From the NCBI RefSeq assembly GCF_001665535.1, contig NZ_LZSQ01000100.1:1-64000 (forward strand): a stretch of DNA of 64,000 nt. The letters are read 5' to 3'. The stretch is from Mycobacterium sp. 852002-51961_SCH5331710. Lineage in GTDB: Bacteria > Actinomycetota > Actinomycetes > Mycobacteriales > Mycobacteriaceae. Of this stretch, positions 41,563 to 49,502 are shown piece after piece. The notes below the pieces were generated by a model. It had not been told where the DNA came from. It saw only the letters and a list, made by a program, of their open reading frames with translations, and did not search any database. The translations under genes and the position numbers were made by a program. How positions within the stretch are numbered: the stretch's first letter is position 1; each line of letters starts with the position of its first letter.

Positions 41563-41568
41563 AGCGTA
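41563..41568 (-). promoter_or_regulatory. -10 element of glnA2 (leaderless type)
   Basis: Minus-strand TACGCT followed by six bases and the ATG of glnA2. I saw no GlnR box here, unlike glnA1. Confidence 0.45.
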
Positions 41569-41615
41569 GGCACCGGCTGTTAATTCCGTGTTACACGGCG
41601 GCTGCGTTTGCCGGG

Positions 41616-42812
41616 TCACCAGATGCGGCGCATCTGGGCCCCGGTACGACGGTGTCGCAGCTGGGCCCGGCGCTCCTCTGCGGTGAGCACCTCGGTACCC
41701 GCCGGGAGGTGGTCGAGCACGTCGGTGACCGGCACTTTCGTGACCGTGACGTCGGGAAAATCATCGGCCTTGTAGAAGCGCGCCTGCAGGATCCCCCACG
41801 GCCAGTCGGCCTTGTCGAGCCAGTTGTGCACGCCCGGGTCGCGCTTGGAGACCACGCCGCGGAACCAGCCGTCGGGGTCGATCCGCGCCTGGGTGTCGTT
41901 GAGGCTGGACTGCCGGTTCACCCAGTCGACGGTGGAGAAGCGGTCATCGGCCACCAGGATCTGCCAGTAGTAGCAGTTGGCCGACACCGGAAACTCGACG
42001 ACCAGCGCCTCGTCGTCGGCGATCTGATGGATGCCGTCGTAGTAGGCCTGCTTGGTCGCCAGGCCGCCACCCTGCTGGATCCACTGGGACCGCAGCAGCA
42101 CGTTGAAGCCGTGGTGCTCCCGGTAGTACCGGACGAGCTCCATGTCGAAGTCGATCATCCCCTTGATCCAGTCGCCCAGTTCCGAGAACCGGCGCGCGAT
42201 CTCGACCGGCGACATGTCCTCGCCGCCGTCGTCGAGGCGGTTGATCGCGACCTGGGCGTCGATCTCGGTGTTCCAGTCACAGGCGCACTTGCGCATCAGC
42301 AGCTTGCCGACCTCCGGGTTGAGCGGCCACCAGTCACCGTCGTATCCCTCGGGGCGTTCGACGGACATGATCACCCGGAAGGTGCCGTCCTCAGCGATGG
42401 TCAGGTCGTCGAGGTCGTGGGTGATGGCCTGGAACTTCATCTGCCGTTCGACGCCCTTGAGGCTCTTCATCATTCCCGGCGCCTGCTGCGTGACCTCGAC
42501 GAAGCGCACGGTGCCGCGGCGGCCGGTCAGCTCGTACACGCCGGAGCCGTCGACCTCGGCCGACAGGTAGACGTAGTCCGGGTTTGGCCCACCCTGGTTG
42601 CATGCGTAGTTCCACAGCGGCATGAACACCGGGCGCCGGGAATCGGTGTAGACGTGGCAGAGGTACCCGCACGCGAGGATCGACAGCGCGAGCTTGTTCA
42701 TGTCCTGGATTTCGGCCTCCGAGGCGCCATCGGGTCGCCACGTCGCCAGCAGGTGGTCGGCGACTCCCTTGAGCGCCTCCATCTGCGTGTCCCAGCTGGG
42801 CAGGGTGGTCAT
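41616..42812 (-). CDS. DUF1214 domain protein
   Basis: The 398-residue soluble protein has no signal peptide. Its C-terminal third carries the DUF1214 core (WQILVADDRFSTVDWVNRQSSLNDTQ, DPGVHNWLDKADWPWGILQARF), and the N-terminal half holds a beta-rich region (YVYLSAEVDGSGVYELTGRRG). The family is common in actinobacteria beside steroid and fatty acid catabolic genes but has no known reaction. A strong GAGGAGG ribosome site precedes the ATG. It is the last gene of a three-gene operon with a sulfotransferase (12-base gap) and an epimerase, and is not part of the M. tuberculosis order here. Confidence 0.82.
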   Translation of the reverse strand: MTTLPSWDTQMEALKGVADHLLATWRPDGASEAEIQDMNKLALSILACGYLCHVYTDSRRPVFMPLWNYACNQGGPNPDYVYLSAEVDGSGVYELTGRRGTVRFVEVTQQAPGMMKSLKGVERQMKFQAITHDLDDLTIAEDGTFRVIMSVERPEGYDGDWWPLNPEVGKLLMRKCACDWNTEIDAQVAINRLDDGGEDMSPVEIARRFSELGDWIKGMIDFDMELVRYYREHHGFNVLLRSQWIQQGGGLATKQAYYDGIHQIADDEALVVEFPVSANCYYWQILVADDRFSTVDWVNRQSSLNDTQARIDPDGWFRGVVSKRDPGVHNWLDKADWPWGILQARFYKADDFPDVTVTKVPVTDVLDHLPAGTEVLTAEERRAQLRHRRTGAQMRRIW

Positions 42813-42824
42813 ACGCGAGCCTCC

Positions 42825-43970
42825 TCAGGCCTCCACGGCCACGTCGAAGTGACGGATGTAGAAGTCGTAGTCCGAGCGGATCTCGTCGACCGAGAGGCCG
42901 AACTGTTCCGCGGTGTAGGAGTGCGTCCCTTTGGCGCCCACCGCGTTGGCGTCCTGCCAGTCGAAGATCGTTTGCGCGACATCGGGTTTGAGCTCCAGTT
43001 GCAGCCAGTCGTAGACGCGGCGCACCGTGCCGCGCGGATCGGCCACCAACTCGCGGTGGTGAACGTCGAGGAAGCGGTCCTCGCCGATGCGGGCGCGTTC
43101 GGCGATGGCGCGCTCCATGCCCTCACGCAGATGCCTGCTCACCTCGCGGCCGAGTGCGCACAGGTCGCGCTCCCCCGCCGCGGGCGGGAAGATCGTCGAC
43201 ACCAGGCTGGTGTAGGACGGCACGACCTTGGCCGGGTCGCGGTGCGTCATAACGAACCGCACGTCCGGATAGGCCGCGGCGAGCGCCTCGAGGTGGAACT
43301 TGTGGTGCGGCGCCTTGAACAGCCACAGCCGCGGCGGGCATTTCGATCCGAGCAACTTCACCACCCTGCGGTGGTAGGCGTACGTCTCGGTCAGATCGGC
43401 GCCCCGCCACCACGATCGGTACCCCGCCACCGGCAGCGTCATCTGCTGGCCGTGGAAGGCCATCCCGAGGATCTCGGTGTCCTCCATGGTCGCGTCGACC
43501 TCGAAGATGTGCATGGCGGCCTGCGCGGCGGGCTGCTCCTCGTGCATCCGGATGAACGCCTGCCTGCGCGGGTCGTCGGCCTCGCCGCCGGCCAGCGGCG
43601 GCGGAACCGGTTGGTACTGCTCCCATCCGCGCAAGCATCGGAACTGCGGATCGAGGGACAACATGTCGGCCAGCGCGGTGGTTCCCGTGCGCGGCAACCC
43701 GTTGATGTCGACGGGCCCCTCGATGACGACGTCCTCGACCTCGGGATGGTCGCGGTAGTGTGCCTCGACCTCGAGGCGATTGACCAGCCTGCGGCGCAGG
43801 TCGCCGATCACGGCGGCGTCGGTGGCCGGGTCCAGGTCGCCGTCGCGTTCCAGGCTCTCCAGCAGCACGGTCAGCCCTTCGCGGAAGTCGCCGGGGCCGA
43901 AGTCGGTGTGGCCCGCTTCGGCGACCGCCTCGTCGAGCAGTCGTTGCGGCTGCGGATAGCGCATGGCCAT
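42825..43970 (-). CDS. Sulfotransferase family protein
   Basis: PAPS-dependent enzymes of this family add sulfate to hydroxyl groups. The 381-residue protein has the 5'-phosphosulfate loop GLPRTGTT at residues 91-98 and the 3'-phosphate segment VMTHRDPAKVVPSYTS (Arg244, Ser252). It is soluble and of the type widespread in mycobacteria (Sulfotransfer_3). Its ATG shares one base with the stop of the upstream epimerase (TGATG), so the two are translationally coupled. The acceptor is unknown; a steroid-like or lipid alcohol is plausible from the family. Confidence 0.86.
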   Translation of the reverse strand: MAMRYPQPQRLLDEAVAEAGHTDFGPGDFREGLTVLLESLERDGDLDPATDAAVIGDLRRRLVNRLEVEAHYRDHPEVEDVVIEGPVDINGLPRTGTTALADMLSLDPQFRCLRGWEQYQPVPPPLAGGEADDPRRQAFIRMHEEQPAAQAAMHIFEVDATMEDTEILGMAFHGQQMTLPVAGYRSWWRGADLTETYAYHRRVVKLLGSKCPPRLWLFKAPHHKFHLEALAAAYPDVRFVMTHRDPAKVVPSYTSLVSTIFPPAAGERDLCALGREVSRHLREGMERAIAERARIGEDRFLDVHHRELVADPRGTVRRVYDWLQLELKPDVAQTIFDWQDANAVGAKGTHSYTAEQFGLSVDEIRSDYDFYIRHFDVAVEA

Positions 43971-44884
43971 CAGGTCCTCACGCGGTCGGGATAGTGGTGG
44001 GCGGCCATGGCGCGGAATCCGTCTCGCCAGTCGACCGTGCAGGTGCCGGTGATCGTCGTGCGCTTGGTGTGGTCGCCGACCGAACCGACGGATGCACCGG
44101 GAACGGGTTGCACGTCAATCCGCGGCGTCACACCGAGAAGCTCGCCGAAGTACGCACACCACTGCTGGACGCTGACCGGGGTGTCGCCGGCGAAGTTGAC
44201 GATGGTCGCGGGCACGCTCGCCGCGTCGAGCAGTGCCGGTATCTGAGCGTTGATGTCGTCGTAGTGAATGGGGCTGTACGGCAACGGGTCCCAGCGAGCG
44301 ATGACGGGTAGTCCCTCCGCGATAGCTTGCAGATGCCACAGCGGCAGACCGCCCCGCTCGCCGTACGCGCTGCCCATCCGGGCGATGACCGTGGGTATGC
44401 CGAATTCGCGCGCACAGTATCTGGCGACGGCCTCCTCGGCGATCTTGACGATCGAATACGGTTGCGGGCTGGGCAATCCGGCGTCGCCGATCGGATCGTC
44501 CTCGCGGAACGGATGCCAGGGGTCGGGGTGGGGTTTGTACACGGTGACCGTCGACATCACCAGCGCGGCCTTGGCGGCACGACAGTGCGACAGCAGCAGC
44601 CCGGTGCCCTCGGCGTTGACCCGCAACCCCTGCTCGTAGTCGTGGCCGAAGTCGGCGGCGATGTGCAGGAGGTAAGTGAAATTGGTTGGCAGATCGGTGA
44701 AATCACCGACACCGAGGTCGACGCGGCGGGTGGTCACGCCGAGCGCCTCGACCTCCTCGCGCGCAGCGGGATCGGAGAACCTGGCGATGCCCCACACCTC
44801 GTTGTCGCGCGCGAGCGTCTTGGCGACGCCGTAGGCGATCCGGCCAGCCGGTCCCGTGATGAGGACCCGTTCGCCGCTCAGCAT
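43970..44884 (-). CDS. NAD-dependent epimerase/dehydratase (extended SDR)
   Basis: The 304-residue protein has the nucleotide-binding loop ITGPAGRIAYG (10-19), catalytic Ser110, Tyr142 and Lys146 (PYSIVK), and the extended-SDR layout of sugar-nucleotide or 3-beta-hydroxysteroid dehydrogenase-like enzymes. The first glycine motif is GPAGRI, consistent with NAD use. It is first in the operon with the sulfotransferase and DUF1214 genes and starts only 14 bases from the divergent VOC gene. Oxidation or epimerisation of a hydroxyl on the same compound handled by the sulfotransferase is a fair guess. Confidence 0.84.
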   Translation of the reverse strand: MLSGERVLITGPAGRIAYGVAKTLARDNEVWGIARFSDPAAREEVEALGVTTRRVDLGVGDFTDLPTNFTYLLHIAADFGHDYEQGLRVNAEGTGLLLSHCRAAKAALVMSTVTVYKPHPDPWHPFREDDPIGDAGLPSPQPYSIVKIAEEAVARYCAREFGIPTVIARMGSAYGERGGLPLWHLQAIAEGLPVIARWDPLPYSPIHYDDINAQIPALLDAASVPATIVNFAGDTPVSVQQWCAYFGELLGVTPRIDVQPVPGASVGSVGDHTKRTTITGTCTVDWRDGFRAMAAHHYPDRVRT

Positions 44885-44898
44885 CGCGCGGCCGTGCC

Positions 44899-45507
44899 AT
44901 GATCGTGCGTATGGATCTCTTCGAACAGCCGTGGCCCGAAGGGGATTATCGATTCTTCCAACTCGGGCACGTCGTCGACGACGTGATCGAAGCCGCCGCG
45001 GGGTGGGCGCGGGTGTTCGGGGTCGGACCGTTTCACGTGTTGCCCGTCGTCGATCAGGAGACCGACTACGGAGGCGAGATCCGCACGGTCCGAATCCAGG
45101 TCGCGGTCGCGCAGGCGGGCCCGGTGCAGATCGAGTTGATCCAGCAGCACTGCCAGACCCCGAGCATCTACTCCGAGTGGAGCCGCGGCGGAACCAGTTC
45201 TTTTCATCAGATCGCTACGGTGACAAACGATTTCGATGCCAAGACAGCGCATTTCGCGTCGCTTGGCTATCCGGTCGCCGCCCAAAGCGTCGGCGGCGGT
45301 TTCCGCGTGGCCTACGTCGACACGGTGGCGGACTTCGGCTTCTACACCGAGATCGTCGACGCCCCGCCCGCCTTTCTCGACCACGTGCGCCGCATCTCTG
45401 CGACCTGCGCCGAATGGGACGGCAGCGACCCGGTGCGCATCATGCCCCGCGACGGCTACCGGGTGCCGGAGAATTCCAGGGGCCACCCCGGGACTCTAAA
45501 GTCTTAG
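44899..45507 (+). CDS. VOC (glyoxalase/bleomycin resistance) superfamily protein
   Basis: The 202-residue protein has two beta-alpha-beta-beta-beta modules: residues 15-75 (FFQLGHVVDDVIEAAAGWARV) and 95-160 (FHQIATVTNDFDAKTAHFASLGY). A Glu in GFYTEIVD and His residues may bind metal. It may be an epimerase, dioxygenase or lyase; the reaction is unknown. The start could be the ATG at 44899 or the one at 44911 (MDLFEQPW). It is divergent from the epimerase-sulfotransferase-DUF1214 operon by 14 bases and followed by tesB on the same strand. Confidence 0.78.
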   Translation: MIVRMDLFEQPWPEGDYRFFQLGHVVDDVIEAAAGWARVFGVGPFHVLPVVDQETDYGGEIRTVRIQVAVAQAGPVQIELIQQHCQTPSIYSEWSRGGTSSFHQIATVTNDFDAKTAHFASLGYPVAAQSVGGGFRVAYVDTVADFGFYTEIVDAPPAFLDHVRRISATCAEWDGSDPVRIMPRDGYRVPENSRGHPGTLKS

Positions 45508-45545
45508 AGACAACGGTGGCAAGCATCTGGCAGGATCCATCCGTG

Positions 45546-46478
45546 ATGGCCACCGACGAGACCGACCCCCAGACCGAGCTGACCGGCCCACTCCAGGGCA
45601 CCGCGCTGGAGAAGGCTGTACTGGAATCCCTCGACACCCTCGAGCGCGCGCTCGGCGTGCAGCCCATTACCGACGGCCGCTTCCGGGCGACTAACGAACG
45701 CGATCGCTTCGGCCGGATCTTCGGCGGTCAGCTGCTCGCACAGGCCCTGTACGCCGCCTCGCGCACCGTCGACCATCACGCGCCGCACTCCCTGCACGCC
45801 TATTTCGTCCAGACGGGCGCGTCGGACACACCGGTCGACATCGCCGTCGACACCGTCCGCGACGGGCGGTCGATGGCCACCCGTCAGGTCACGATCGCGC
45901 AGGGCGACCGCACCCTGCTCACGGCCCTCGCGTCGTTTCACACCAATCCCACCGAACCCGAACTCGATCACCCCCGACCGGACGCCCCGGCGCCCGAGGA
46001 GATGCCGCTGCTTCAGCACTGGGTGCACCAGGTCCCGCCTCAGCTCAAGGAGAACGCTCAGAACTGGATCGATGTCCCGCCCGCGGTGGAGATGCGCATC
46101 GCGGAGCCGACGAACTTCCTCGGCGGGCGCCAGGTTCCCGGGCCCCGGTCGCACTGGATGCGGCTGCCCCGGCCCATCGGCGACGATCCGGCGCTGCACA
46201 GCGCGATGCTCGCGTACGCCAGCGACTACCTGCTGCTGGACATGGCGTTGCGCAACCATCCGCATCGCGCCGACTACGCGTCTATCGCGGCGGTCAGCCT
46301 TGATCACGCGCTGTGGTTGCACCGCCCCGTCCGCTTCGACGACTGGCATCTCTACACCCAGGACACGGTCGCCGTCACCGGACACCGCGCGCTGATCCGC
46401 GGGACCATCCGCGACGTGGCGGGACGCACCGTCGCCAGTACGTCGCAGGAAGTGTTGATCCGCCCGATCGTGACGTAG
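45546..46478 (+). CDS. tesB: Acyl-CoA thioesterase II
   Basis: Hydrolyses medium- to long-chain acyl-CoA. The 310-residue double-hotdog protein has FGGQLLAQALYAAS in the first half, the catalytic-site aspartate in SLDHALWLHRPVRFDDW in the second, and the HSLHAYFVQTG strand typical of TesB. The ATG at 45546 has AGGA ten bases upstream; a GTG at 45516 is an alternative start. The TAG stop is immediately followed by the ATG of a TetR regulator, so the pair is coupled. Confidence 0.88.
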   Translation: MATDETDPQTELTGPLQGTALEKAVLESLDTLERALGVQPITDGRFRATNERDRFGRIFGGQLLAQALYAASRTVDHHAPHSLHAYFVQTGASDTPVDIAVDTVRDGRSMATRQVTIAQGDRTLLTALASFHTNPTEPELDHPRPDAPAPEEMPLLQHWVHQVPPQLKENAQNWIDVPPAVEMRIAEPTNFLGGRQVPGPRSHWMRLPRPIGDDPALHSAMLAYASDYLLLDMALRNHPHRADYASIAAVSLDHALWLHRPVRFDDWHLYTQDTVAVTGHRALIRGTIRDVAGRTVASTSQEVLIRPIVT

Positions 46479-47081
46479 ATGGCCGAACGCCGGGCCCCGG
46501 ACGGGCGACAACGTCGTCGCGAACTCTGCGACGTCGCGATCAAGCTGCTCGCCGAGCACGGCGCCAAGGGGCTGAGCCATCCGCGGGTCGACCGTGCGGC
46601 GGGCGTGCCGGAAGGGAGCACCTCGTACTACTTCCGGACGCGCAGCGCGCTGATCCACGCCGTCGCCGAGCGGGTTGCCGAGCTGGATCTGGCGGATCTG
46701 CGCTCGGTCGCCGAGGCCGACGCCGACACGTCCCGACAGGCCGCGGTCACCAGACTGGCCGCGGTGGTGATGAAATCGCTGACCGGCGACGGGCTCACCC
46801 GCACCCGGGCCCGGATCGAGCTGCTCCTACAGGCCAGCCGTGATCCGGCGATATCCGCTGTCTTTCATGCGAATTCGCAGACCTATCTGGCGTTGCATCG
46901 CGAGCTTGCGGAGCGCTCGCGAAGTTCGGACGTCGACCCCTCCGCCGTGGACGACCGGGCTCTGCTCACGGTGATGTTCATCAGCGGACTCATGCTCAGC
47001 GCGGCGGCGGGCAGTCAGCCGGCCATCGAGAGGGATCGGCTGGAGTTCCTGCTCGCCCAGATCGCCGAGAGCCGGTCCTGA
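46479..47081 (+). CDS. TetR family transcriptional regulator
   Basis: The 200-residue protein has an N-terminal TetR helix-turn-helix (about 12-58: RRELCDVAIKLLAEHGAKGL, VDRAAGVPEGSTSYYFRTRSAL) and a C-terminal ligand-binding and dimerisation domain. It starts with no gap after tesB and probably controls tesB, the VOC gene and perhaps the divergent operon, but this is inference. No clear palindromic operator was found in the 14-base divergent gap. Confidence 0.86.
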   Translation: MAERRAPDGRQRRRELCDVAIKLLAEHGAKGLSHPRVDRAAGVPEGSTSYYFRTRSALIHAVAERVAELDLADLRSVAEADADTSRQAAVTRLAAVVMKSLTGDGLTRTRARIELLLQASRDPAISAVFHANSQTYLALHRELAERSRSSDVDPSAVDDRALLTVMFISGLMLSAAAGSQPAIERDRLEFLLAQIAESRS

Positions 47082-47174
47082 ACGGGTCGCCTGGGGTTTC
47101 GACAGCACGCTGCGTGGGTAGCTGACGTTCAATCGGGGGGTCGCGCCGCTGGAACCGATGCGAGGAGCGACCAA

Positions 47175-47936
47175 ATGAATCTGAAGAAATCCGCATTGTC
47201 GATGAGCCTGGCCGGGGCCGTGTGCGGCTTCGCCGCGCTCGGCGCGAGTGTGGGCACCGTGCACGCCGACCCGAAGTTTCCGTCCCCGCCCGTGCCCCCC
47301 ATTCCCGGGCCACCGCCGGTTCCCAAGGTCCACGTGCCGCGCGTCGAGGCACCACGGGTGCCGGACGTGAACGTGCCGCGGGTCGAGGCACCACGGGTGC
47401 CGGATGTCCACGTGAACGTGCCACCGGCCGAGGTGCCGCCACTGCCCAAGGTGAACGTGCCGCCGCCCCCAGCGCCCGCCGTCGACATCAACCTGCCCCG
47501 CCTGGCGCCCAACCTGCCCGACGTCGACGCCTACTTCGGCCTGCCGGGCGCTCGCATTCCACCGGGTCAACTGATGAACGCGGCCACCATCAACGGTGTC
47601 CCGAACCCGTTCTTCAAGATCCCGCCCGGGCAGCTCAAGAAGATGCGGACCGTCCAGGGTTATCCGAACCCGTTCTTCGACGAGGTTCCGGGCCACTGGG
47701 AGATCCCGGCGTCCGTCATACCCGACGCCTGGCCGGGCGTGCCGGGGATCAACGACTACTTCGGCCTGCCGGGTCAGCAGATCGGCCCGGTACAGCTGAG
47801 GGCGGAGGCCACCATCAACGGGGTGCGCAACCCGTTCTACGGCATTTCGGCCGATGAGCTGAGGAAACTTCCGACGGTGCAGGGCTTCGAGAATCCGTTC
47901 TTCGACGGCGCCCCCGGACACTGGGACATTCCGTAG
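47175..47936 (+). CDS. Secreted proline-rich protein with a duplicated YFGLPG...GHWxIP domain
   Basis: The 253-residue precursor has a Sec signal (1-31, cleavage near HA-DP). A proline-rich segment (33-115) follows, containing a tandem 13-residue repeat (VPRVEAPRVPDVN and VPRVEAPRVPDVH at 54-66 and 67-79). Two copies of a 61-residue module follow at 118-178 and 193-253, identical at about 37 positions, with YFGLPG, ATINGV, NPF, TVQG, NPFFD and PGHW shared. I do not recognise the module. GAGGAG supports the ATG. It is probably a cell wall or culture filtrate protein. The upstream gap 47082-47174 shows no other feature. Confidence 0.75.
   Translation: MNLKKSALSMSLAGAVCGFAALGASVGTVHADPKFPSPPVPPIPGPPPVPKVHVPRVEAPRVPDVNVPRVEAPRVPDVHVNVPPAEVPPLPKVNVPPPPAPAVDINLPRLAPNLPDVDAYFGLPGARIPPGQLMNAATINGVPNPFFKIPPGQLKKMRTVQGYPNPFFDEVPGHWEIPASVIPDAWPGVPGINDYFGLPGQQIGPVQLRAEATINGVRNPFYGISADELRKLPTVQGFENPFFDGAPGHWDIP
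47334..47411 (+). repeat. Tandem 39-bp coding repeat in the secreted protein gene
   Basis: Two nearly identical 39-base units encode the repeated 13 residues. Such in-frame repeats can change copy number between strains. Confidence 0.7.
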
Positions 47937-47939
47937 GAG

Positions 47940-49457
47940 CTAGTCCGAGGAGCAGGTGGTGTCCGGCGGCGGCACCGTCACGTCGACGAGGTAGCGGGCG
48001 GCGATGTCGTCGATGCACTTGTTGCCCTGGAACACCACGGTGTGCTGGGTGCCCTGGAACGTCACCAACGTCCCCCCGAGCTGCTTGGCGAGCTCCACGC
48101 CCGCCTGGTACGGCGTCGCGGGATCGTTCGTCGTCGAAACCACCAGCGTCGGCGGCAATCCGTCGACCTTCAGCTCGTGCGGTTCGCTCGTCGGGGGCAC
48201 CGGCCAGAACGCGCATGTACCCAGCGGAGCGTGCCCGGTGAATTCGCCGTAGCTCATGAACGGCGCGGCCTCACGCACCCGCCGGTCCTCCTCGGCGACC
48301 TTGGCCCGGTCGGTCACCGCCGGCTTGTCCATGCAGTTGACCGCGACTCGCACATCGGTGGAATTGTTGTAGTGGCCCTGCGCATCTCGTCCCATGTACA
48401 GGTCGGCCAGCGCGAGCATGGTGTCACCGGTTCCGCGCTCCATCTCGCTGAGCGCCTGCGTCAGATGCCGCCACAGGTTCGGCGAGTACAGCGGCAGGAT
48501 CGTCCCCACGATCGCGTCGGAGTAGCTCAGCCCCCGCGGATCCCGGGTCTTGAGCGGCTTGTCCACCAGCGGGTCGACCAGGCTGTGGTAGACGTCGTTG
48601 GCCTTCGCCGGATCGGTGCCCAACGGGCAGCCCGGGTTCTTGGCGCAGTCGGCGGCATAGTCGTTGAACGCGGTCTGGAAGGCGGCGGCCTGCCGGACGT
48701 TGGCCTCGGTGGGATCGGCGTTCGGATCGACCGCGCCGTCGAGGATCATCGCGCGCACCTTGTCTGGATACGCCTCGGCGTACGTGGCGCCGATCCGGGT
48801 GCCGTAGGAGTAGCCGAGGTAGGTCAACTTCTCGTCACCGAGCGCCTGGCGCATCGCCTCGAGATCCTTGGCCACGTTGACGGTTCCGACGTTGGCGAGG
48901 AACTCCTTGCCCATCTTGTCCTCGCAGCGCTGGACGAACTCCTTGGTCTCCTTCTCGATCTCCGCGACGCCCTCCGGCGAATAGTCGACCTGGGGCTCGG
49001 CCCGTAGCCGGTCGTTGTCGGCATCGGAGTTGCACCACAGCGCGGGCGTGGAATTGGCGACGCCGCGCGGATCGAAGCCGACGAGGTCGAAGCGCTGCCG
49101 GACCGACTCGGGCAACGAGCCGACGACGCTGGCGGCGGCCTCCACACCGGACTCCCCCGGCCCGCCCGGGTTGATGATCAACGAGCCGATCTTGTCGCCG
49201 GTGGCCCTGAACCGGATCATCGCGATGCGGGCGACGTCACCGTCGGGGTCGTCGTAGTCCACCGGGACCGACAGCATGCCGCACTCCGCATCGGCGGGAA
49301 TCCGCGACTCGTCGGGCTGTTCGGACTGGCACTTGGTCCACTCGATCGGGGTACCGGGCGGCGGAACCGCGACGACGGCGCGGCCGTCCACCAGATGGCT
49401 GCATCCGGTGGCCGCGAGCAGCACAGTGGCCGCGAGGACCCCGATCTTGGCGTTCAT
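47940..49457 (-). CDS. caeA: Lipoprotein serine hydrolase/protease of the CaeA (Hip1) family
   Basis: The 505-residue precursor has a lipoprotein signal with lipobox AATGC (Cys19) and an alpha/beta hydrolase fold with a TAP-like C-terminal domain. The nucleophile is Ser217 in GYSYG, the oxyanion region is INPGGPGESG (95-104), and Asp and His are in STTNDPATPYQ and GTQHTVVF. Family knowledge: M. tuberculosis Hip1 is a cell-envelope serine protease that trims GroEL2 and modulates host responses. There it has a tandem paralogue; only one copy is present here. It follows the acyltransferase gene by 45 bases. Confidence 0.9.
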   Translation of the reverse strand: MNAKIGVLAATVLLAATGCSHLVDGRAVVAVPPPGTPIEWTKCQSEQPDESRIPADAECGMLSVPVDYDDPDGDVARIAMIRFRATGDKIGSLIINPGGPGESGVEAAASVVGSLPESVRQRFDLVGFDPRGVANSTPALWCNSDADNDRLRAEPQVDYSPEGVAEIEKETKEFVQRCEDKMGKEFLANVGTVNVAKDLEAMRQALGDEKLTYLGYSYGTRIGATYAEAYPDKVRAMILDGAVDPNADPTEANVRQAAAFQTAFNDYAADCAKNPGCPLGTDPAKANDVYHSLVDPLVDKPLKTRDPRGLSYSDAIVGTILPLYSPNLWRHLTQALSEMERGTGDTMLALADLYMGRDAQGHYNNSTDVRVAVNCMDKPAVTDRAKVAEEDRRVREAAPFMSYGEFTGHAPLGTCAFWPVPPTSEPHELKVDGLPPTLVVSTTNDPATPYQAGVELAKQLGGTLVTFQGTQHTVVFQGNKCIDDIAARYLVDVTVPPPDTTCSSD

Positions 49458-49502
49458 GGCTCAACATGCTGCCATGAACCCTCATCGCCCCTGGCTAGGG
49501 CG

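Noticed and set aside
47334..47411. CRISPR-like repeat
   Set aside because: Only two in-frame tandem copies with no spacers; it is a coding repeat.
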